Shown here: piece after piece, positions 36,170-46,042 of the stretch | Layout of the letters: each line of letters opens with the position of its first letter | Position numbering within the stretch: position 1 is the stretch's first letter | Assembly (NCBI GenBank): GCA_028622995.1 | Contig: JAJQJQ010000004.1 | Coordinates: forward strand, 7,688,001 to 7,752,000 | Source: Panagrolaimus kolymaensis | Taxonomy: Eukaryota > Nematoda > Chromadorea > Rhabditida > Panagrolaimidae | DNA length: 64,000 bases | Reading direction: 5' to 3' | Translations under genes and position numbers: made by a program | Notes under the pieces: model-generated | The model's database searches: none | The model's input: only the letters and a program-made list of their open reading frames with translations | What the model was told of the DNA's origin: nothing

Positions 36170-38054
36170 TTAATTGTTTTCTTCATTTTCTTCTTTCGTT
36201 TCACCGCTGGGAGATTCTGATTCACCGCCATCTTCAGTTTCATTATTTGCTTCTTCCTCTTCTTCCAGAGGCTCATTTTCGCCCTCAATTTCATCATCCT
36301 TAATTTTATCATAATCAAAAAATGCTGCAGCAATATTTTTAATTTCTTGTTTTTGATTCATTTCTAAATTATTTGAAGAAATAATATTAAATGCTTGATA
36401 TTTTTCGGGATAACAATTTTTGAGATCATTGTGGCAGGGATATTCTTTATGAATATAAGTTGCAAAAGAATCATCAAGTTCATAATTCACGGTGGGATTA
36501 TCCAAATTTAAATGATATAAAATTGCAATGGATTCTCCAAGATTTTCCGCGGGTTTCATATCGCCTTTAAAATCTTTTAAATCAAATTTTTCTAATCCAT
36601 GCAACGAAGCAGGCGTGTGCAAGGAATCATCGTTAATTACAAATCGATCATGAATGGTTGGTAAAACATAAATATATGGATATTCTTGAAGAGTTTTTTT
36701 CAATGTGTTTACTTCTTCCAAAGTCCAATTTTTCTAAAACAAAAGATTTATTTTTTATTAAGGAATATATAAAAAAAATCATGGTTTTGAGAAAATTAAT
36801 TGGTTAGAACAAAGAAATACAAAATATTTCTAAAAATCGAGTTTTTGAGGAACCAAATTAGACTCAAAAATCAAGAAAAATTTTATAAATTAAAAATTGT
36901 ATCAAAAAATGAAATATATTTTAAAATTGTGTATTTAAATCTTTTTTTAGTTATTCTCTCTCTCCCTTAAGCCACCCAACAGAAATTTCGAAGATTGTTA
37001 AAAAAAATAATTGGCTTAAAAAAAAGTTAACTAAAATCTGGAGTTTTTTTTGAGTTTTTCCTAATTATTTTTGGGATGTAAAAAAAGGTTTTTTTTTCAA
37101 GCCTACAATTGAATCCATTCACCGAAGATCGATGGTCTTTTTTGATTTTTAAATCGATTTGGTGGATCTCAAAATTATTCTAACAAACTCCAAAATTTCG
37201 ATGTTTTTTAGAATATATAAAAATCTCAAATTTTGCTGCTATGAAAAAGTATCTTACATTATTTGATGGCTTAACACCTTGAAGCTTTATGGGAATGGTT
37301 TGCCATGGAAAGCATCGAAGTTCATCCCTTTTTGGATATAATTCATATATATCATTTTCATTTCTCCAAATTAAATTTACTTCTCCTTCATCGCTAAATG
37401 AAACAAAAGCTCCATTTTCTTTAGGCATAATTATTTGAGCTTTAACTAAATTGGAATTTGTTGAATCTCCTCCTTCATTTTCTGGATGAGTTATAATATA
37501 TTCTCCAATTTTATCTTGTAAATCTGTAACTATTTGTCGCTTGGATTTAGTTTCAAATAAACAATTTAAATCTCTCCAAGCTATATCTCCATGATCAATA
37601 AATTTAACTAAAGCTCGTTTTTCGTTTGATAAATATTCGATTATTCTCGCTCGAACTAAAGTTTCATTATCGATTGGAGTCATTACATATTCACCTTCTT
37701 TGAGATCTGTGGCTAACATAGTTGGGGATCTAGAAAATATTTGGGGGAATATAAGTAAGTTTTTATGGTAAAAAAAAAATTACTCTGTGGAAATAACAAG
37801 TTTATTTGCGATGTGATTGATTGGACGAACCCATATTTCACTTGGTGAAACTACATTCACAACTTGGGCATGATAATTTCGTCGACATCGAATTCGATGA
37901 ATCTGAAAACTTTCAATTAAACAATAAATTTTTTGGAATATAAAAAACTCACTTTTTCTCGAGAACAAATAACTTCAAAATCTTCAGGATTTTCAAAACC
38001 TGGTTTAGATGAACCTTTTTTACGAAGAAATGGAGATGGATGACGTTCACGCAT
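36170..38054 (-). CDS. Extended Tudor-domain protein
   Basis: Four exons, 37953-38054, 37784-37902, 37258-37729 and 36170-36733, all in frame, 418 residues. Residues about 38-60 (YHAQVVNVVSPSEIWVRP) match the SN-like strand pair that flanks extended Tudor domains, and about 85-125 form the Tudor core (LVRARIIEYLSNEKRALVKF, IDHGDIAWRDLNCLFE), with Asp-His-Gly in place of the usual Asp-Tyr-Gly. A second, weaker Tudor-like stretch follows (VKAQIIMPKENGAFVSFSDE). The C-terminus is acidic and disordered. Extended Tudor proteins commonly bind dimethylarginine tails of Argonaute/Piwi proteins or act in RNAi complexes (nematode EKL-1 and ERI-5 are examples). No direct evidence of such a role is visible here. 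The 524-base intron before exon 4 lacks AAACTG. Confidence 0.8.
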
Positions 38055-38330
38055 TTTTTAAAACTAATTATTTGAATGAATTTAGTAAAGATAAATAAAT
38101 ATTTGGTTTTCAAAAAAAAGAAAAATGCGAGCAAAAAGAAAAAAGGAATAGAAAAAATTGGCGCTTTTTTAGAAGAAAAAAGAAAAGAAAGCAAATATAT
38201 TTTTTGTACTTTGGCCTTCATCGCTTAATTAATTTTTTTTTGTTTTTGCGCTTCTATTTTATTTTACTAAAACTGGAAGGTCAAAATCTTGGGCAACTAG
38301 AAAATCGATAAAAATTTGTAAAAAAAAATG

Positions 38331-38336
38331 AAAAAA
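38331..38336 (-). terminator. RNA polymerase III terminator of tRNA-Glu
   Basis: A run of six A on plus (T6 on minus) seven bases beyond the tRNA 3' end. Confidence 0.7.
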
Positions 38337-38343
38337 GGATAAC

Positions 38344-38415
38344 TTCCCTAACGGGGAATCGAACCCCGGCCGCCTGGGTGAAAACCAGAAATCCTAACCA
38401 CTAGACCATTAGGGA
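38344..38415 (-). tRNA. tRNA-Glu (anticodon TTC)
   Basis: A 72-base cloverleaf on the minus strand. The acceptor stem TCCCTAA pairs with TTAGGGA, discriminator A. The A box TGGTCTAGTGG, anticodon loop TTTTCAC with anticodon TTC, and B box GGTTCGATTCC are all intact and nearly identical to eukaryotic tRNA-Glu. No intron; CCA not encoded. Confidence 0.97.
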
Positions 38416-39826
38416 GGCAAGGGAATTTGTTATTTTCTTATATTTTTGACAAGTGCACCTCTTTTAATAAAAAAAAAATTATTTTGGTTCCTGATTTTTT
38501 ATATATATCAAAAATGTTTCATCGACAGTGTTTGTTGATTTAAAAAAACGTAAAATTTGTCATTAAAAAAAAGATAAAATCACGTTGTAATAAAAAGGCT
38601 ATTAAATATAAACAAAAACTGTAAACATTAATGCGATGAGGATGGACAAAAAAAAAATTCATGAAAGAAAATAAAAAAAAAACGACATTAACTGCAACCT
38701 TATCGGGGAGATATATTAAAAAAATTTGATAACTGTATTTTTTAATGATAAAGTTTGATCACAAAAACTATTTAAAAAATTAGTATAAAACTGTTCAAAA
38801 ATATTTTATTTTGTTTGTTTTTATGTTTAAACTGTTCAATGTTTTTTATAATTTGCTTAACTCGTCATGGTTTAAAAATTTAGAAACAAATTATTTGCTT
38901 TTTTATTTTAAGCTTTTTATTGTTTTTTGATGAAAACTGTTGTTCAATATTTTTGAAATCTAAAAAACATTTGATTTGAAAATACTGTGTTTCGGTTGAA
39001 TTTTGAAATAAACTGATAAATATTGTATAAATCCGGGTTTGATTTCCAAATTGATGAAGGAATCGGCACATAGCCATTAAGATAAATTAAAACTGTGTAA
39101 TATTTTAAAGATTGAAATAATTATTATTATTACTTTTAAAACTGTGAACAGATGGTTAATTAAGTCAGTCATAAATATTTTAATTTATGTTTAAAAAAAG
39201 AAAAAAACTGTGATAGGATTCATTAATACATAAACTGGGAACAGAGAATGTCACATCAACAAAAAAAATATTAATGTTATAAACTGTGTCAGTGTAAGTT
39301 GTTAGGTATATTTAATTAAATAAAAACTGTATTTAAGAAAGTATTTATACAAGGTTTAAAAACTGCTTTTCCAAGTTAATTTTTTTGATTTTAAAATTGA
39401 TTCATTTTATTACGATTAATTTGTATACCACCATTAAAAAATAAAATTCAATTCAATAATAAAACTGCCATGATTGGTTATTCAGCTTTTATCAACATCG
39501 CGACGAAACGTTTTGTGTTTTTAAAAATTATATAAAACTGTTAAAAAAATATCAAAGAAAATTAAAATATAAACTGGGTACTTTATCAGTATTAGGAAAT
39601 GTAAAATTATAAAAGCATAAAAAAGGGGTTCAGATAAAAAAGATAAGTAAAACTGGAAAATTGAATTCAAACTTTTGGATTCTTGAAATTTTATTTTTAA
39701 TACAGCTTCGAAAAGTAAAAAATATTATTTTGTTGGCCAACAACAGCACTTACCAACGTGAAGGTTAAATAAAGCCTAATTCAAGCAAAATTAATACATC
39801 TGCCACATACATCTTCAAACACAACA
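38416..39826. other. Intergenic motif array
   Basis: No gene seen; AT-rich DNA with the AAACTG motif from 38616 on. Confidence 0.6.
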
Positions 39827-39958
39827 ATGAACATCTCAAGTGTAATTATTTTTAATACCAATCCAGTCAGTCTTGAATTTGATTTAATTCCAAAATGGAA
39901 ATATGAAAGTTTTGATGGAAACCCAAGAAAATGGTCTTATTTTTGGGATTGTTTTTAA
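39827..39958 (+). pseudogene. BEL/Pao-type retrotransposon gag relic
   Basis: A 43-codon open frame ends with LIPKWKYESFDGNPRKWSYF and WDCF. The pattern lP...FdG(D/N)P.kW..FWd.F is the start of the DUF1759 gag-like domain of BEL/Pao elements. It stops at once, and the following 150 bases contain two AAACTG motifs. A relic, not a functional element. Not matched to the LTR element at 61244. Confidence 0.6.
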
Positions 39959-42900
39959 TATGCTCATAATAGCGGCCACAGTGACGCTTAAAAAACTGGG
40001 AGCATTTGCTGATGATTCTTGCGATGAAAAAAAAAGAATAAACTGAATCGAAAGTTGGATTTATTAATTCATAAAATTGACTGCAGTGAATCTCGACAGA
40101 ACAACAAAAAACCTTATTGTCATAAACTTAATTTTTTAGAAAAAAGTGTTTTGTTATTTTTAATTTTAAAAAAAACTGTAAAAATAAAAAAATCGCCGGT
40201 AAAGCTAAGAAACTGGAAGTAAAGATTTTAGGAGGTGGTTTTTATCCTAAAAAATAGTTACATTATTTTATAATCAGCTTTTATTTTACAGTTTCTTTGA
40301 TTTTAAATAATAATTGAAATTATTAAAACTGCGTTGACTGATTTCTATCGAGATAAAGTTTCAAATGGGAATATTTAACTACAACTTTTATAACTTTTTT
40401 GATTAACTGAGGAGCTTTATTATTTTCCCGGTTAATAATAATAAAATAAATAATAACTTACCTTAAATTTTTTTTAACTGCACTTTAAAAAGCGGGCATT
40501 TTCATATTATTAAACTGAGCCGATTATTTTAATTAAAAAGATATATGTTTTTTTTTTAACTTTTCATATTTTCAACTTCCATTATTTTTGAAAAAATAAT
40601 AAAAAAGAATTTAATATAATTTAAAAACTGCGTAAGCATGAAAATATGATATCGTAATTTTTTTTACAGTACAGAGGAATAAATTCATAATATGAAAGTA
40701 TTTCAAAAATTTTATCGATGGGACAAAAATTAATAATAATAAGAAAAGATAAACTGCGTCCTGCTGCTATGCCAAAAGTTAAAGGCTTAAAACAAAATTA
40801 ATTTAAAAATTATTAAAACTGTATTGTCAGTGTATTTTGGAGGTTTAATAAGAAAAATATCACAAAAAATTAATTAATATTTAAATATTTAAAACTGCAA
40901 TTGTATTATTTTATTGGAAAACTTCAAAACTCGAAATCTTCAAGGCTTTTAAAATTAAATTATTTAAATACAAAAATAAACTGAATGAAGTGCATTAATT
41001 ATATTTTCGAGCACGTGTTTTAATTGGGTTTTTTTAACGTTATTAAATAAACTGGATTAACGTGACCTTTTATGATTGCCACATGCATCATTGAAAGCGT
41101 TAAAGAAATTATTTAAATTTAAAATAAACTGGTTCTTGAGTCACGTAGGAGTAAAAAAACTGGCTAATATGTTTTTAATTTTTATAGAAAAAATATGTAA
41201 TCAAACAAAATAAAACAAAATTTATGATTGTATATAAAGATTAACTTGAAAGAAATCGCTAATTTCAAGTTTTTTTTAAACTGGAGATGCAGCCTTATTT
41301 TTTTAAAAAATTTAATGCAAAACTGTATTCTAATTTTTTTATGTTCCGTCAAAGTTTTTGATTGACTTTTGTAACTGTAATAACCACTAGTCGATTGTCT
41401 GTTCAAAGTAAAATCAAAACAAACAAAAAATATTTAAATTTTAAAAAAACTGTAAAAAAGAATACGGTGTTTGTTTAATTATTTTTCATTTTAAGGATTT
41501 AACTGTTTGCTTTAAACGCTTCCTATTTTAAAAATATAAACTGTTTTTTAAAAAGACATTATTCAGATAAAAAAATTTTAATGACGATTTTTTTTCTGTA
41601 ACTTGCGATCAAAAATATTGTGTTTCACAAACGTCCTGAATGTTCACGAAAATAAAAAGTAAAAAACTGCAAAAAACGATAAAAAATTTCATTTTTTAAA
41701 TGCCAATAACATAAAGAAATATAAAAAAATAAAGTTAATTAAGGGATTAGCGAATCTTTGCTGAGAAGAGAATTAAAATTCTTTTCAAAAAAACTATATT
41801 TAATTCATTAGAAAAACTGTGAGTTATTTTATTTTCAAGTTTTCTGCAAGTGCATTCGGGCTACCTTAAATTATTTAAATTTTATATATTAAAAAAACTG
41901 AAACGGTTTATTAAAAAATAAAAAAGATAAAACTTTTCAATAACAAGATTAAAGGATTTTTTACTCATTAAACTGTGGAACGATGAAATTTTTGCCTCTC
42001 TTTTTTTGCCATCCTTTTTGGCACAAATCTTTAATAATTTTTATTTTTGACTGAAGAGAAAACTGAATCGGCCAATCAATGATGGAAAATAAAAAACAAT
42101 TTTTTTGCAAGCATCGATTCAATTTATGTATTTAAAAAAACTGGTGCGTGTTGTTACGGGAGGTTATAAAATTTTAGAAATTTAACTGGTAATAATACAT
42201 TCTTCATTAAGCATTTACTAAATAAAAAAAACTGGCAACAATCAAACACCAAAAAAAAACAAAAACTTTCACTTTTTTTCATAAAATAAATTTGTACTTA
42301 CTTAAAAAACTGGATCATCTTTTTATACCTTGGATCTCAAAGATCATAATATAAAACGGTTGCAGCGTTGTATGTATTTGCATAAATTTTTTTTAAAAAC
42401 TGTAGTGGGTTGGTTTGTTGCTTCATTCATTGCTTTTTCTCTAAGTTCTTAAAAATATTTATAAAAAAAAGGGGTTTGTTATTACGCAAGCTATTTTTAA
42501 TTAATTTAAATTTAGACAAAACTGATAACAAATTTCCTAAATTAACATTTCAGAAACAATAAAAGCTTAAATTTAAATAGTTTGTTCGAAATTAAATAAA
42601 TATTTTTAAAAAATGGAAAACTTTTTAAAATATTTTTTTAAGTATAGGATAATTATAAAAACTGACGACCAATAAACAGATTAGCTTTACAAAACTATCC
42701 TAATAAATTATTTTATTTTTTTATAAACTGAGGTATGAGTGTAATAGGCATCATTGACATAAAATATCTTTAGAAATAAAAACTGTAAAGTGCAATTAGT
42801 GCTAGGGTTAAAAACTTATGTGACTTATTTCTAATCAAATTTTTATTCAAAAATATCAACTGTCATTTAAATTAAAAAAAAGCAGTATTTTTTATATTAA

Positions 42901-43729
42901 CTGTCAACATTTAGATAGTTTCTGGGGCTGTAAAATTTTTCGGATATAAATATTTCAGGAAAAAATTGGGAATTTATGGAATATTTTTAGAGTTAAATTT
43001 TTTTTATAAACTGAAGTCCCAGGTGAATGCGATATTTTTTTTTCAAAAAAAAACTGTCCATAATTTTTTCAAATTCCCAACTTTCGATTTTTTTCTCGGG
43101 AATATATAAAGTTTGAAATTAGACGAAAGGATGCAATGTAAAAAAACTGCGAATTGTGTCATTTTCATAAAAAACATTTTTTTTTAATAATTTGATTTTT
43201 CTACACAAGCTTGAATGAACTTCTTTTTTAGGATTCAGAGTCATAAAAAAAATTTTTAACAAAATAAACTGATTGGAAACGGGCGCGCACATGAGTGCGT
43301 GAACTCGAAGACGAATTTTAATTATTTTATTATTTTTAAAAAAAATTTCTTGAAATTTTTTTTAAACTTTTGGTTTCATCCGAGTAATAATCTTGACCAA
43401 CTTTATTTTCTATTTACATTTTAACTGTGATTTTACCTTGCTGCTTGGCAAATTTATTTTTTAGTAATAAATTAAAAAAAATAAACTTCATAAAATTTAC
43501 ATAGTAGTTATTTAATTTAACAAATAAAATTATGGATGCTATAAACTGTGTATTATATAAATATACAATGGTGGCTTTATTTTAATTAATTAAAAAACTG
43601 AATAAGACGTATATTTCCTAGATAAATTGGTTTTTATTTTAATTTTATTTAAATTTAACGTGGGTTTTCAATGCGGTAAATATTTTTAATTACTAAACTT
43701 TAAAAAAAACTTTCATCTTTTTTCAGTTT
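39959..43729. other. Intergenic motif array
   Basis: No gene recognised. AT-rich with regular plus-strand AAACTG motifs. A few GC-richer patches (for example near 43280-43310) show no coding continuity. Confidence 0.6.
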
Positions 43730-44182
43730 TATTAAAATCTCTTCCAAAAATATCAGTCATTTTTAGAGATTCCGCTTCATTATTTTCTTGAATATAAGAT
43801 GAGAAAAACTGTCATCGACATGCTCATGATTTTTCGCGATACGAACGCTTACAAAAATAGTGTAATTCGTGGTAAAAGTTTCAGAAGTTTCTGAATGTTC
43901 CAAAACCGAATTGGTGGAAGTTTCAATAAATTTATAACCATATTTTAAATTTCTCCATGAAATTCCAGGAGCTAAAATAAAATAATTTTTAAACTGAACA
44001 ATATTTTATAAGAAGGTGGAAAAACTATACCTTGAAATGGAAGTGAAATTGGAGGAGTCCAAGTTGCTTTAGGTTCTTTTCTAGAAATTATCAAACTTTT
44101 TTTTTCTGGGGGTTTTAAAAAAACTGTAGCTGGTATAGCTAAGGATTGTCAAATCAATAAAGGACGGGGATATAAATATCTT
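43730..44182 (-). pseudogene. Degraded copy of receptor kinase exons 2-3
   Basis: Closely similar to the FN3-encoding exons and intron at 60319-60886, same strand, about 16 kb away and beyond the 3' end of the kinase gene. It retains long matching stretches (for example the segment before 43977 reading CTCCATGAAATTCCAGGAGC, and CCTTGAAATGGAAGTGAAAT near 44030) but has lost about 95 and 29 bases of the coding part. The intron boundaries are still visible. Between the two copies the bases just after each AAACTG differ strongly while flanks match. Confidence 0.85.
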
Positions 44183-44761
44183 TAAAAAAATTAACTGTCG
44201 TCGGATCTGTTTGTAATTTTTTTTTATAAAAAAAACTGAGTTGATTTTGTGGAAAAGACTATTCAAAATTAAAAGTATATAAAAATGAGCATAAAAGTAA
44301 AAGGGTATGATGGGTTTAATAACAGAGAAAATTAATTTAAAAACTGACAAAAAATGGATATTGCAAATACTAAATTTATAAACTGACATGCGAAGCAAAC
44401 GCGCGCTTGTTTATCTCAGTTTCTTTTGATATGCAAAAAATAATATTAACTGTTGAGTTGTTTTGGTTTTTGAGTAAATTGGGTTGTTCGAAAATCAAAA
44501 ACAAAAATTATGTGTTTAACAGCAATAATAAAGTTCTATAAATCCTTTGGATGTCTTCGCCGAAATTATCGACGTAAAATTTCAAGTAATAAAAAAAAGA
44601 ACATTTCCTTTAGAAAACCAAAAACTGTAGTAGACATCGTAATAGTGTATAACGGAAACTTTTTGAGTTTCCCCGCAAAGTTTATATATTGTTTAGAAAG
44701 AATAAAAAAACTGTAATTCTTATAATTATTATATGGAGAGAGGAGGTTTATGAAATAAAAA

Positions 44762-44864
44762 ACTGGCGTTCCATAGAGTTTAAGGAATCAATGTGGGATG
44801 GATAACCACATTCGATGAAAGCTGCCGAACGCCATCGCAGTAAACCACTTGCTAATGGAATGGC
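44762..44864 (-). pseudogene. Orphan exon-like fragment
   Basis: After a TTTTTAG acceptor at 44865 the minus strand reads AIPLASGLLRWRSAAFIECG YPSHIDSLNSME in an open frame of normal composition, much less AT-rich than its surroundings. There is no GT donor before an AAACTG motif and a stop. Probably a stray duplicated exon from another gene, as with the kinase-exon copy 600 bases away. Parent not recognised. Confidence 0.35.
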
Positions 44865-45382
44865 CTAAAAATCAAAAAAAGAAGAAGAAATAAACTGAAT
44901 TTTAATTTATTATATGGAAAAAAAACTGTTGTTCTGTTTGTAAATAGATCAACAAAAAAATCTTCTGAAGAATAAATAGTTTTTTAAAACTCAGCATGGC
45001 TTCTCTTTGACCTTAATATTTATTTTGAGGTAGAAATTTTACAGAATAAAGTACTGCATATTTATTTTTATAATTAAAAAAAACTGATACCTGAACCTTT
45101 ATCTTCATGAAAAAATAATTTTGTGATTTCTAAAACTAAATAAAAAACTGAAGTTGGCGATAATTTTCAAATCAAAATAAGAAAAATGAAAAGAAATTAT
45201 TTTGTTTCATCGACTATGATAATAAACCCAATAAATTAAAAGAAATGGAAATTTTATTGTTTTAACCATTGAAAATAAAAATATTCGTAAAAAACAAAAC
45301 TGCAACTGATGCTTGTTAATCCTCAACAAATAATTTTTTAAACTGTATTAGTTTTATTTTGCAGTTTTTAATTATATAAATC

Positions 45383-45388
45383 TTTATT
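45383..45388 (-). terminator. Receptor kinase polyadenylation signal
   Basis: AATAAA on the minus strand, 94 bases beyond the stop codon at 45482-45484. Confidence 0.5.
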
Positions 45389-45481
45389 TAAATGAAAACG
45401 ATATAAGAAAGACAAACAATAATATTCTTTAAATTAAATCTAACATAAAAAATATTTAAAAATAATCTTTTTTCTTCTTTT

Positions 45482-46042
45482 TTATACCCGACTAACTTTA
45501 GCTGCGTTGCGTTTAGAATTTTTTGGACTTTCTTCGTCATTATTAAAATTTTGTAAATTATTTCCTGAATTTGAATTCACAGAAATAATGGATGAAAGAT
45601 TGGTGGCTGATGATTGAATATTTCGAGGTATTTCATAATCATCTCCTCCACCTTCCATATCTTCGCCACAAATTGTGGTTGTTTCAGTTTGGGCCGAAAT
45701 GGAACTTTCAGGTCGATCAAACGAAAACATCGATGTTGATGGAGCTCGTTGCCGAAGATGGGAAGGCAAACCAGTCGAATGATTTTTTACATTATCTAAA
45801 AAACTGTAATGTTGATTTAATTTATGGAAAATTTGTGGGATACCTGATTTATCAAATCTTCCAGAATTATTATTTCCAATTAATTCTGAACTTTGATGCC
45901 TTCGATCTTGATGATGGCTATTTTGTTGTTGTTGACGGGGATAATGTTGCTGTTGTTGTGGATTGCTAATATTTGAATCTTGTGAAGCATCAAATCCATT
46001 ATTTATATATCCACTTTGAATTGAAGGAAATGGGGAATTGCT
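45482..46042 (-). CDS. rol-3: Receptor kinase exon 20: cytoplasmic tail
   Basis: The tail is Gln/Asn/Ser-rich (SNPQQQQHYPRQQQQNSHHQ) with a DDYEIPRN tyrosine that could be a phosphosite. A 48-base segment at 45796-45843 starts GTATCC and ends TTTTTTAG on the minus strand, is a multiple of three and carries an AAACTG. It may be a tiny intron instead of coding sequence. Confidence 0.85.
   Translation of the reverse strand, partial: SNSPFPSIQSGYINNGFDASQDSNISNPQQQQHYPRQQQQNSHHQDRRHQSSELIGNNNSGRFDKSGIPQIFHKLNQHYSFLDNVKNHSTGLPSHLRQRAPSTSMFSFDRPESSISAQTETTTICGEDMEGGGDDYEIPRNIQSSATNLSSIISVNSNSGNNLQNFNNDEESPKNSKRNAAKVSRV

Larger units (their letters stand above)
44183..45481. other. Intergenic region and 3' UTR of the receptor kinase
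   Basis: Apart from the orphan fragment, AT-rich DNA with AAACTG motifs. The kinase polyadenylation signal is TTTATT (AATAAA on minus) at 45383-45388, 94 bases after the stop. The interval between stop and signal lacks AAACTG except near its edge. Confidence 0.6.

Noticed and set aside
44510..44716. 68-codon plus-strand open frame near the pseudogene
   Set aside because: Arg/Lys/Ile-rich with an AAACTG inside; no domain or splice context.
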